Shown in pieces: positions 9,351 to 16,219 of a stretch of DNA of 64,000 nucleotides (the stretch's first letter is position 1; each line of letters begins with the position of its first letter). Made by a program: the position numbers and the translations under genes. Below the pieces are notes generated by a model. That model saw only the letters and a list, made by a program, of their open reading frames with translations, was not told where the DNA came from and ran no database searches. The stretch lies in assembly GCA_964613385.1 (NCBI GenBank), contig CAZTGZ010000008.1, positions 22,039 through 86,038 of the forward strand, given 5' to 3'. Source of the DNA: CAZTGZ01 sp964613385. Its GTDB lineage: Bacteria; Bacteroidota; Bacteroidia; NS11-12g; UBA9320.

Positions 9351-10079
9351 ATGAGCCTGAAAGTTTGTATTGTAATGCCTGCGTATAACGAAGGCGAAGT
9401 AATTGCAGAAGTAGTTTCGAAATGGAGCAAGCTTTTGCAGGAGAAATTTAATCCCTCTGAAGCCAAACTAATCGTGGTAAATGATGGCTCAAAAGATAAT
9501 ACCTGGGAAATTCTCAGCGGCCTGGCAGAATCTAACCCCTGGCTTCATGCAGTAAACCAGGCCAATGGCGGACATGGAAGGGCTGTGCTGAAAGCCTATC
9601 GGGAAGCACTTGAACTGGGAACGGAATGGGTATTTCAAACCGATAGTGATGATCAGTTTGAAACGGGTGACTTCTGGAAACTCTGGGAAAAAAGAACGGA
9701 ATCGAACTTCATACTCGGATATCGGAAAGTGCGTTTTGATGCCCCTATCCGTTTGATAATCACTCGTATTGTAAGGTTAACTTTGTGGATATTCTATGGC
9801 GTTAGCATCCCCGATAGCAATATCCCCTTCCGCCTGATAGAATCAAATTACCTGAAAAGGTGTTTAGACAGATTGCCCGAACCGCCACCATTTGCACCGA
9901 ATATTTTCCTGAGTGTTATGGCGAAAAAGGACAAAAACAAACTATTCAATATACCCATTACCCACAAGGATCGCCATACCGGTGAAGTGTCCATCAAGAA
10001 ATGGAACCTCTTGAAAGTTTGTTGGAGAAGCTTTAAGGAATTGACTGCTTTTCGTCAGGTTTTAGCCATAAGGAAGTAA
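9351..10079 (+). CDS. GT2 family glycosyltransferase, DPM1-like
   Basis: 242 residues of a soluble family 2 glycosyltransferase: VMPAYNEGEVI at 8-18, VVNDGSKDNT at about 42-51, the DSDDQF metal-binding region at 98-103, and SIPDSNIPFRLI in the acceptor part. Unlike the enzyme at 884 it has no C-terminal transmembrane helices. It probably transfers a sugar to a polyprenyl phosphate or a related lipid. It begins 2 bp after the carboxylase stop codon, so it appears to be the third gene of the yebC operon although no functional link is obvious. Confidence 0.85.
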   Translation: MSLKVCIVMPAYNEGEVIAEVVSKWSKLLQEKFNPSEAKLIVVNDGSKDNTWEILSGLAESNPWLHAVNQANGGHGRAVLKAYREALELGTEWVFQTDSDDQFETGDFWKLWEKRTESNFILGYRKVRFDAPIRLIITRIVRLTLWIFYGVSIPDSNIPFRLIESNYLKRCLDRLPEPPPFAPNIFLSVMAKKDKNKLFNIPITHKDRHTGEVSIKKWNLLKVCWRSFKELTAFRQVLAIRK

Positions 10080-10117
10080 AGCTGATAATTGTCAGTATGG
10101 CTGATTCTTTTATTCGC

Positions 10118-10125
10118 TAATTTTG
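10118..10125 (+). promoter_or_regulatory. -7 promoter element TAATTTTG
   Basis: A perfect TAnnTTTG match lies 9 nt before ATG 10135. The nearest upstream TTG (10089-10091) is 26 bp away, longer than usual. The element overlaps an alternative TTG start at 10123, which argues for ATG 10135 as the true start. Confidence 0.4.
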
Positions 10126-10134
10126 TGTAATTAC

Positions 10135-10875
10135 ATGAATAAAATTAATTCATTCTTTCGGCTGGGTTTGATTTTAATGATTGCCTCCATTTTTCTATGG
10201 ACCAATAGTTGTAAACACGAACCCAAACTCATCCCCGGAAACAGAGATACTACGTCTAATCCACAGGATACATCCAAACCTTTGGGAAATCCATGCTCTC
10301 CGGATACTATGTATTTTGATAAGGACATATTGCCTATTCTGGCTTCCAATTGTGCGGTAAGCGGGTGCCACGATGCGATTACCAAGGAAGAAGGCATAAA
10401 CTTGTCAGATTATCAATCAACCATAAACTCCGGGATCATTAAAGTGGGTAACCCTTCCGGAAGTGATTTAATTGAATCTATCCAAGAAACAAAACCTGAT
10501 AAAAAAATGCCTCCCCCGCCTCGGACAGCCATTTCAGCAAATGACTTGGCAAAACTTGAAAAATGGATAAAACAAGGTGCTAAAAACCTGAAATGTGATA
10601 GTGGTTGTGACACCGTCTCTCCATCATATACGAAAAATATAAAAACCATCGTCGGAAATTACTGCACAGGATGCCATGGAAACATTTCACCGTCTGCCGG
10701 TCTTTCCCTAACGACTTATGCAGTTTTGAAATCTCAGGTAGATAATGGAAAATTAAAGTCATCCATTACTCCATTGAGCGGTGGGAAACTGATGCCACCA
10801 TATGGTAGTGTGCCTCTCACTGATTGTGCAAAAAAAATTCTGTTGCTATGGATAGAAAACGGAGCACCGGAATGA
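10135..10875 (+). CDS. Cytochrome-c-type lipoprotein with two haem-binding repeats
   Basis: 246 residues. A hydrophobic signal ends in a likely lipidated Cys26 (WTNSC, a loose lipobox). Two repeats of the Planctomycete-type cytochrome c domain follow: repeat 1 has C-AVSG-CH (Cys73, Cys78, His79) and MPPPP; repeat 2 has CTGCH (Cys177, Cys180, His181), GLSLTTY and a later MPP. Repeat 1 uses CX4CH instead of CXXCH; repeat 2 is canonical. The protein should be a periplasm- or surface-exposed electron carrier anchored by lipid. The start is ATG 10135 rather than the TTG at 10123. Its stop overlaps the next cytochrome gene (ATGA). Confidence 0.82.
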   Translation: MNKINSFFRLGLILMIASIFLWTNSCKHEPKLIPGNRDTTSNPQDTSKPLGNPCSPDTMYFDKDILPILASNCAVSGCHDAITKEEGINLSDYQSTINSGIIKVGNPSGSDLIESIQETKPDKKMPPPPRTAISANDLAKLEKWIKQGAKNLKCDSGCDTVSPSYTKNIKTIVGNYCTGCHGNISPSAGLSLTTYAVLKSQVDNGKLKSSITPLSGGKLMPPYGSVPLTDCAKKILLLWIENGAPE

Positions 10876-11243
10876 TAAAATTGAAATTATTGTCCATTTT
10901 GTTGTGTTTATGGGCTTTGACGGGATGTTATTATGATGTTGAATCAGAACTATATCCCACTTCAGGCGGTTGTGATACTTTGGACGTGTCATTGAGTATT
11001 GACTTAAAAGAAGTATTCACAAGAAATAATTGTATCGGATGTCATAATTCTAACCTTCAGAATGGTAGTGTCAATTTAGAAACTTATGCCGGTGTTCTTG
11101 CAACCGCTGAAACTGGAAAATTGGTCTCCAGCATTACGCATGATGGAAAAGCTTCAGCTATGCCTCCCGGTGGAGTTAAGATTTCTACTTGTGATGTTCA
11201 AAAAGTGTTAGCCTGGATTCAACAAGGTAAAAAGAATAACTGA
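10872..11243 (+). CDS. Small cytochrome-c-type lipoprotein
   Basis: 123 residues. The signal peptide ends in ALTGC, a standard lipobox with Cys19. One haem-c motif (CIGCH, Cys54-Cys57-His58) is followed by the Planctomycete-type cytochrome features NGSVNLETYAGVL and SAMPPGG. It is a shortened paralogue of the second repeat of the upstream gene. ATG 10872 overlaps the upstream stop by ATGA, so translation is coupled; the longer frame from TTG 10824 lies within the neighbouring gene and is rejected. Probable role: membrane-anchored electron carrier. Confidence 0.82.
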   Translation: MIKLKLLSILLCLWALTGCYYDVESELYPTSGGCDTLDVSLSIDLKEVFTRNNCIGCHNSNLQNGSVNLETYAGVLATAETGKLVSSITHDGKASAMPPGGVKISTCDVQKVLAWIQQGKKNN

Positions 11244-11244
11244 C

Positions 11245-11708
11245 TTGAAAATTAAAAAGATCCTGTGGTTTGGTTTTTTTTTACTGCTCATTATGGTCAG
11301 TATAGCCTACTATTTGTATAACAAACCGCACAAAAATATTGCAGCATCCCGGCCGGATTTCGAACTCAGCTCCGATTCTCTTTTCGCTGCTTTTAATGAA
11401 AATGAAGCTGCTGCCAATGCCCAATATCTGGAAAAGGTTATCGTGGTTTCAGGCAAAATTGACCACACCGCATTCGACAATCCCCAGGCACCCATTGTTA
11501 TTCTATCAACCAGCGATGGTGCGGGAACGGTAACCTGCGGGTTCGAAGCTTCTTTGCTCGAATCATTGAAAAAATTAAAAGATGGAGACCCTATTAAAAT
11601 CAAGGGGCAATGCAAAGGTATGACCGGCGATGCCTCACTTGATTTGCTGGCCTTTCCGGANNNNNNNNNNATATTGTGCTCACAAAGTGCACGATTTTTG
11701 AAGATTGA
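11245..11708 (+). CDS. OB-fold protein, tRNA_anti-like family (split by an assembly gap)
   Basis: An N-terminal membrane anchor (about residues 6-24) is followed by the tRNA_anti-like OB-fold pattern: ANAQYLEKVIVVSGKI, a beta-strand region ending in GTVTCGF, and GDPIKIKGQCKG. Ten Ns at 11661-11670 interrupt the end. After the gap the natural ending is in another frame, from ATT at 11673: IVLTKCTIFED and TGA at 11706-11708, which fits the family's terminal strand. The apparent continuation to 11940 in the first frame is an artefact of the arbitrary gap length. It starts at TTG 11245, one base after the cytochrome stop. The biochemical role of this family is not known to me. Confidence 0.78.
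11661..11670. other. Assembly gap (10 N) in the OB-fold gene
   Basis: Ten Ns of evidently nominal length; the reading frame changes across them although the protein family continues. Confidence 0.95.
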
Positions 11709-11725
11709 CGTCCAAACATCGAATC

Positions 11726-12283
11726 ATGAAAAACATACTCATTTTAACAACCCTTGTTTCTTTCGCTCTATTGTCATTCACCGGCGCCGTTCCTGCCAAA
11801 TATTTCACCAAAACCGGAACCATCAGCTTTTACAGCCATACCAATGTCGAAGATATCGAAGCCATCAATCACAAAGTGACCAGTGTTTTCGAAACGAAAG
11901 GAGGCAAAATGCAGTTCTCTGTTCTGATGAAAGCATTTGAATTTGAAAAAGCGCTGATGCAGGAACATTTCAATGAAAATTATGTAGAAAGTGACAAATA
12001 CCCTAAAGCCAGTTTCGACGGTAAAATTGATCAAATCCAAAACATACAATTTGAAAAAGATGGCACATATAAAAGCAAGGTTAGCGGCAATCTGACCATT
12101 AAAAATAAAACCAATGCCGTAAGTACCGATGGAACCTTTATCGTGAAAGATGGAAATGTTCAGGGTAAAGCCACCTTTAAAATCAGATTGGCTGATTATA
12201 ATGTTACCATTCCATCTGTTGTAAAAGACAAGATCAACGAATACGTCGAAATCAAGGTGGACATGAACTATAAACCTATGTAA
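11726..12283 (+). CDS. YceI-like periplasmic lipid-binding protein
   Basis: 185 residues starting at ATG 11726 (MKNILILTTLVSFALLSFTG, a signal peptide). The mature part has the YceI lipocalin-like pattern: a first strand TKTGTISFYSHTNVEDIEA, then GGKMQFSVLMKAFEFEKALMQEHFNENYVESDKYPKA (the typical HFN and YP segments), and closing beta-strands. YceI proteins bind isoprenoid-type lipids in the periplasm. Here the gene sits in a cluster with haem lipoproteins, so a role in electron-transfer or lipid-soluble redox chemistry is an inference. It overlaps the next gene by one base (TAATG). Confidence 0.85.
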   Translation: MKNILILTTLVSFALLSFTGAVPAKYFTKTGTISFYSHTNVEDIEAINHKVTSVFETKGGKMQFSVLMKAFEFEKALMQEHFNENYVESDKYPKASFDGKIDQIQNIQFEKDGTYKSKVSGNLTIKNKTNAVSTDGTFIVKDGNVQGKATFKIRLADYNVTIPSVVKDKINEYVEIKVDMNYKPM

Positions 12284-13164
12284 TGCGGATGAAACCAGCT
12301 AAATTTTACCTCATTTTATCTTCTTTTTGTCTTTTTGGTTTTTCAGTCCACGGTCAGGATTTATTGGATGGTCTGGAAGAAGAACCCGTTGATTACGCCA
12401 CTGCTGCATTTAAGACTACCCGCATCATCAATGGCCATTCCATTGAAAATGTGGCCGGAGGGGTGTTGGATTTTCGTATTTCACACCGTTTCGGAACCCT
12501 CGAACAAGGCTTTTATGACCTGTTTGGACTCGATGTAGCAACCATGCGTTTGGGTTTTGAGTATGGAATAGACGACAGAATGATGGTGGGTTTAGGACGA
12601 AGTACCTATGAAAAATCATACGATGGGTTCGTTAAGTACAAAATACTGAGGCAACAAAAAGGGAAGAAAAACATTCCTTTAACCCTCTCCTATTTTGGTT
12701 CTACCAGCATCAACACCCTCAAATGGGCAAATCCGGCACGCGAAAACTATTTCAGCTCAAGACTCAATTATGTACATCAGGTTTTAATCGGCAGAAAATT
12801 CAGCAGCGCCACATCGCTTCAGTTTACGCCTTCATTGGTACATCGGAATCTGATTCCCGACAATACCGTAAAACACGATGTATTTGCCCTGGGAATCGGG
12901 GGAAGGCAGAAACTGAATAAACGCGTATCCGTTAATGCCGAATATTTCTATGTGTTCCCGAATCAGATTAGCAATGAGTTTAAAAACAGTCTATCCATAG
13001 GTTTTGATATCGAAACCGGAGGGCATGTTTTCCAATTGCATTTCACCAATAGTACACCGCAAATCGAGAAAGGATTTATTGCTGAAACGCGGGGCGACTG
13101 GTTAGATAAAGGGATACATTTCGGGTTTAACATCAGCAGGGTTTTCACCTTAAAAAAGGACTGA
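12283..13164 (+). CDS. DUF5777-type outer-membrane beta-barrel protein
   Basis: 293 residues with a signal peptide ending in FSVHGQ. The segment ATAAFKTTRIINGHSIENVAGGVLDFRISHRFG, then LDVATMRLGFEYGI, matches the Bacteroidota family I know as DUF5777. Predicted amphipathic strands continue to a C-terminal aromatic-rich strand (FGFNISRVFTL), so it should be an outer-membrane barrel. It is the last gene of the cytochrome/OB-fold/YceI cluster and overlaps yceI by one base. A role as the outer-membrane partner of the haem lipoproteins is plausible but unproven. Confidence 0.75.
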   Translation: MRMKPAKFYLILSSFCLFGFSVHGQDLLDGLEEEPVDYATAAFKTTRIINGHSIENVAGGVLDFRISHRFGTLEQGFYDLFGLDVATMRLGFEYGIDDRMMVGLGRSTYEKSYDGFVKYKILRQQKGKKNIPLTLSYFGSTSINTLKWANPARENYFSSRLNYVHQVLIGRKFSSATSLQFTPSLVHRNLIPDNTVKHDVFALGIGGRQKLNKRVSVNAEYFYVFPNQISNEFKNSLSIGFDIETGGHVFQLHFTNSTPQIEKGFIAETRGDWLDKGIHFGFNISRVFTLKKD

Positions 13165-13205
13165 TCCTTTTCATAGCTCCTATTCACGGGTCTGATTTCA
13201 AGGCT

Positions 13206-13213
13206 TATATTTG
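13206..13213 (+). promoter_or_regulatory. -7 promoter element TATATTTG
   Basis: A perfect TAnnTTTG match 17 nt before ATG 13231, in the 66-bp gap after the DUF5777 gene. No clear -33 TTG. Confidence 0.4.
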
Positions 13214-13230
13214 CGCCTCAATTTCAATTC

Positions 13231-14628
13231 ATGAAATCCTATAAATATCTCATTATTGGAAGTGGTCCAACCGGACTCGGAGCTGCCTACCGACTTAAAG
13301 AACTCGGGATTACCGATTTTCATATTTTGGAAAGAGAATCCTATATAGGTGGTCTGGCAACCAGTTTTACGGATGAAAATGGATTCATCTGGGATGTAGG
13401 CGGACATGTGCAATTCAGTCACTATCAGTACTTTGACGATTTGATGCTCAAAATTTTGGGCAGCGATGGCTGGTTAAATCACCAACGCGAAAGTTGGGTT
13501 TGGATGAAAAATCGATTTGTGCCTTATCCTTTTCAGAACAATATCCGGTATCTGCCACAGGATAGCATGTGGAAATGCCTGGAAGGAATTATAGATATTT
13601 ATAAGAATCCACCGGTTGGTCAGCCGGCGCATTTTGAAGACTGGATAAAAGCCACTTTTGGGCAAGGCATTGCCGACGAGTTTATGATGCCCTACAATTT
13701 TAAGGTATGGGCTTATCCTCCCAAAGAAATGAGCTATTCCTGGATTGGTGAGCGCGTGGCGGTTACAGATTTAAAACGCGCCAGTAAGAACGTTATTTTC
13801 GGTTTAGATGATTTGAGTTGGGGACCAAATAATACCTTTCAGTTCCCGAAATATGGAGGAACCGGAAATATCTGGAAATCCATGGGCGAGAAATTGGTTG
13901 GATTGGACAATATCACACTGAATGAAACGGTAATTGAAGTGGATGCCGAAGCCAAAACTGTGAAAACAGCCTCCGGTGAAATCTACGGATATGAATTCCT
14001 GCTCAGCACCATGCCTGTAGATATTCTCACGAAATTAACACCCCAAACCAAAGCAACCCTGGCACCCATTGCCTCGGGATTAAAATATAGCTCCACCAAT
14101 ATCGTAGGAATCGGCTTAAACGGTCAGGCGCCGGAATCCCTGGCAACCAAATGCTGGATGTACTTTCCGGAGAGCAATAGTCCGTATTACCGCATCACGG
14201 TATTCAGCAATTACAGTCCGAACAATGTGCCCAATCCCGGATCTCAATGGAGTCTGATGGCAGAAACCAGCGAATCATTTGCCAAGCCGGTTAATCATGC
14301 GACACTTGTGGAAGAAACCATCAAAGCCATGAAAGAAGATCAACTGATACCGGAAGATGCGGATATAGTGAGCCAATTCTCCATTCGTTTCGATTATGGA
14401 TATCCTACCCCTTCTGTGGGCAGAGACGAAATACTGAAACAGGTTTTGCCGGCCTTGGAAAAGATGGATATTTATTCCCGGGGAAGATTTGGTGCCTGGA
14501 AATATGAAGTGAGCAATCAGGACCACAGTCTGATGCAGGGTGTGGAATGGGCCAATCGGATGGCGCTGAATATTCCGGAGACAACCTTACCATTCCCGGG
14601 TACGGCCAATGCCATGTGGGGAAAATAA
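13231..14628 (+). CDS. FAD-dependent amine-oxidase/protoporphyrinogen-oxidase-like protein
   Basis: 465 residues. An N-terminal Rossmann dinucleotide-binding fold (IIGSGPTGLGAAYRL, about 8-22, then ILERESYIGG) binds FAD. The body has the NAD(P)-binding_8/amine-oxidase layout, including GGHVQFSHY and the C-terminal GRFGAWKYEVSNQDHSLMQG, in which a second FAD contact is expected. Related proteins include protoporphyrinogen oxidase-like and UDP-galactopyranose mutase-like enzymes; close Bacteroidota relatives are often in sugar or polysaccharide gene sets. The substrate cannot be assigned. It has its own promoter element and ends 49 bp before the convergent DinB-family gene. Confidence 0.8.
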   Translation: MKSYKYLIIGSGPTGLGAAYRLKELGITDFHILERESYIGGLATSFTDENGFIWDVGGHVQFSHYQYFDDLMLKILGSDGWLNHQRESWVWMKNRFVPYPFQNNIRYLPQDSMWKCLEGIIDIYKNPPVGQPAHFEDWIKATFGQGIADEFMMPYNFKVWAYPPKEMSYSWIGERVAVTDLKRASKNVIFGLDDLSWGPNNTFQFPKYGGTGNIWKSMGEKLVGLDNITLNETVIEVDAEAKTVKTASGEIYGYEFLLSTMPVDILTKLTPQTKATLAPIASGLKYSSTNIVGIGLNGQAPESLATKCWMYFPESNSPYYRITVFSNYSPNNVPNPGSQWSLMAETSESFAKPVNHATLVEETIKAMKEDQLIPEDADIVSQFSIRFDYGYPTPSVGRDEILKQVLPALEKMDIYSRGRFGAWKYEVSNQDHSLMQGVEWANRMALNIPETTLPFPGTANAMWGK

Positions 14629-14677
14629 GGATCCGTTTTGCATTTAAGGTGTTGTTTATTCAAAAGCTCAAAAACGG

Positions 14678-15160
14678 CTAACTACTTCTCTCTTTGTACA
14701 TTTTTCTAAGCAGAGATATTTGACCAAGGTGGTAATAGCCATGTTCAATAACCCCTTCGATATTGCGCAATAGGCTGCCGTATTTGGGGTCTATAAATGG
14801 TGCATCCAGATCCCGGTCCTCCAGGTTTTGTATGTATTGAACGAATGCCAGGGCATTGGAGAGAAGATTTTGTTTCAGTGTTTCCCAGTCGCCGGCGTGA
14901 AAGGTTGCGGGCAAATCGAAGCTGTATTGGTCCCGGATTTCCAATTTTCCGGTTTCGAAAGCACGCAACAGCCCCTGGAGATAATAGTTGATATGGTAAG
15001 TAAGTCGGGCAATGGTATTCAGGGAGCCGGATTGATACTGCGCTTCTTCATAAACTATATCCCTGAGCAACTCTTTGTAATTGGTATTGGCGATCCATTT
15101 CCCGTCGAGAAAAAGCTCTTGAAGGCGGGTTGCAAGGGAAATGCATCTTTGTATGTTCAT
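14678..15160 (-). CDS. DinB-family (DUF1572-like) putative metal-dependent protein
   Basis: 160 residues with the four-helix DinB/YfiT pattern. Likely metal ligands are the His in ARLTYHINYYL and the two His in GVIEHGYYHLGQI, the usual 3-His arrangement. Family members are metal-dependent transferases (bacillithiol or mycothiol S-transferases) or of unknown activity. The start is ATG at 15160. The first ~30 codons and the upstream region (15081-15208) recur 975 bp away as a 93% identical copy, see the repeat entries. The gene itself appears intact. Confidence 0.8.
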   Translation of the reverse strand: MNIQRCISLATRLQELFLDGKWIANTNYKELLRDIVYEEAQYQSGSLNTIARLTYHINYYLQGLLRAFETGKLEIRDQYSFDLPATFHAGDWETLKQNLLSNALAFVQYIQNLEDRDLDAPFIDPKYGSLLRNIEGVIEHGYYHLGQISLLRKMYKERSS

Positions 15161-15208
15161 GTCGGTTGTATAAAGGCAATTTTAAGATATTCAAGGGGAT
15201 TTTGTATA
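15081..15208. repeat. 128-bp direct repeat, copy A (DinB gene 5' end)
   Basis: Aligned with copy B (16056-16183) without gaps it has 9 mismatches in 128 positions. It covers the first codons of the DinB-family gene and about 48 bp of its upstream region. A weaker similarity continues about 20 bp further into the gene. Confidence 0.92.
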
Positions 15209-15275
15209 TGTCGAAATGGGATGTCCCTCGGTTATTTAGTGATAACACATACCCATTTTCAGTAATTGAGAGTCG

Positions 15276-15306
15276 TTGATCAAATGGCAAAGATTTTATA
15301 TATTTG
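15276..15306 (+). promoter_or_regulatory. Promoter of the DUF4160/DUF2442 cassette
   Basis: TTG (15276-15278), a 20 bp spacer and TATATTTG (15299-15306) form a textbook Bacteroidota promoter 16 nt before ATG 15323. Confidence 0.6.
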
Positions 15307-15322
15307 GATAAATCTAGAATCA

Positions 15323-15627
15323 ATGCCGAAAATCTTTGAGTACCTTGGTATCCTTATCTTCTTCTATTCAAATGAGCATGAACCCATTCTTGCCATGCAA
15401 AATATAATGGATGTGAAAGTAAGGCCGAGTTCTATATTGTTGAAGGAAAGATTGTAGAAATCAAAATCAAACCGGTTAGAGGTTTAAATCCACTGACAGG
15501 AAATAAGTTAAAGGACTTTGAAGAATTCCTTGAGAAATTTTCAGACAAAATAGTTGAAAAATGGATTGACTATTTCATCTATCACAAGAATATTGAGTTT
15601 GAAAAAATCACTAAACGTATCAAATGA
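15323..15627 (+). pseudogene. DUF4160 protein, frameshifted
   Basis: Frame 1 from ATG 15323 gives MPKIFEYLGILIFFYSNEHEPI and then diverges to a stop at 15455-15457. From TGC 15391 a second frame gives CHAKYNGCESKAEFYIVEGK, continuing through VEKWIDYFIYHKNIEFEKITKRIK to TGA at 15625-15627, exactly the rest of a ~100-residue DUF4160 protein. One missing base between 15389 and 15390 (expected codon CAT after ATT) restores EPIHCHAKY. Either the gene is inactivated by a 1-bp deletion or this is a sequence error. The reconstructed gene overlaps the DUF2442 gene by ATGA, as in known DUF4160/DUF2442 pairs, which are suspected toxin-antitoxin-like modules. Confidence 0.85.
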
Positions 15628-15902
15628 AAATAGTAAAAGAATATAACAGAGATTATTCAGATTTGATAGAAATCAAGTCTGCTAATTATATTGGTGATTA
15701 TGCAATTCGAATCGTTTTTAATGATGGTGTTAATAGGCTTGTTGACTTTAAGTCATTTCTTGAAACATCAGTTCATCCATCGATTCGAAAATACTTAGAC
15801 GAGAATAAGTTCAAAGAATTTAAAATAATAGATGGGAATTTGAATTGGAACGATCATGATTTAATATTCCCAATTTATGATCTCTACCAGGGAAAAGCTT
15901 AG
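15624..15902 (+). CDS. DUF2442 domain protein
   Basis: 92 residues. The pattern IKSANYIGDYAIRIVFNDGVNRLVDFKSFLE, then DENKFKEFKIIDGNLNWNDHDLIFPIYDLYQGK is the DUF2442 domain, a small beta-rich fold that often follows DUF4160 and is suspected to be the antitoxin-like partner. It overlaps the end of the (frameshifted) DUF4160 frame by ATGA. The gene is intact, so if the partner really is dead this would be an orphan survivor of the pair. Confidence 0.85.
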   Translation: MKIVKEYNRDYSDLIEIKSANYIGDYAIRIVFNDGVNRLVDFKSFLETSVHPSIRKYLDENKFKEFKIIDGNLNWNDHDLIFPIYDLYQGKA

Positions 15903-16012
15903 AAAAATATAGAAGCTTTAATCTTTCGTCACAGAAAAGCAAAAAAATCACCAGGCATAACTGCTACTAATTAGTACAGTATTGCCGCAAGCTCATCACA
16001 AGGCAACTTCTC

Positions 16013-16135
16013 CTACACGCAAAATCTTACCAAATCCCGGAGCAAATTATTGGCTTTGGTATTGGCGATCCATTTCCCGTCGAGAAAAAGCTCTTGAAGG
16101 CGGGTTGCGAGGGAAAGGCATCTTTGTGTGTTCAT
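16013..16135 (-). pseudogene. Truncated second copy of the DinB-family gene 5' end
   Basis: Read from ATG at 16135 on the minus strand this gives MNTQRCLSLATRLQELFLDG, then KWIANTKANNLLRDLVRFCV and a stop (16013-16015). The first 27 residues nearly match the intact DinB-family protein (2 differences), the next ~12 are diverged (NTNYKELLRDIV versus NTKANNLLRDLV), then homology ends. It is a 40-residue remnant, not a functional protein. Confidence 0.8.
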
Positions 16136-16183
16136 GTGGGTAGTGTAAAGGCAATTTTAAGATATTCAGGTGGAATTTGTATA
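16056..16183. repeat. 128-bp direct repeat, copy B
   Basis: Second copy of the repeat at 15081-15208 (119 of 128 identical, same orientation, offset 975 bp). Together the copies flank the DUF4160/DUF2442 cassette. Confidence 0.92.
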
Positions 16184-16219
16184 TTCGGGGGTGAGGTGGG
16201 CAACGGGTATAATTTAGTA

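Noticed and set aside
11705..11940. Continuation of the OB-fold protein past the N gap in the same frame
   Set aside because: The residues there are the YceI gene read in another frame; the natural family ending IVLTKCTIFED and a stop at 11708 occur in a different frame.
14629..14677. Terminator between the FAD protein and the DinB-family gene
   Set aside because: CCGTTTT and AAAACGG are complementary, but the loop is about 27 nt and there is no U-tract on either strand, so support is too weak.
14797..15265. Plus-strand open frames opposite the DinB-family gene
   Set aside because: They are antisense shadows of a well-supported minus-strand gene.
16094..16219. N-terminal extension of the HEAT-like protein
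   Set aside because: These 42 codons are translated repeat copy B, antisense to the DinB fragment; a normal signal peptide begins downstream.
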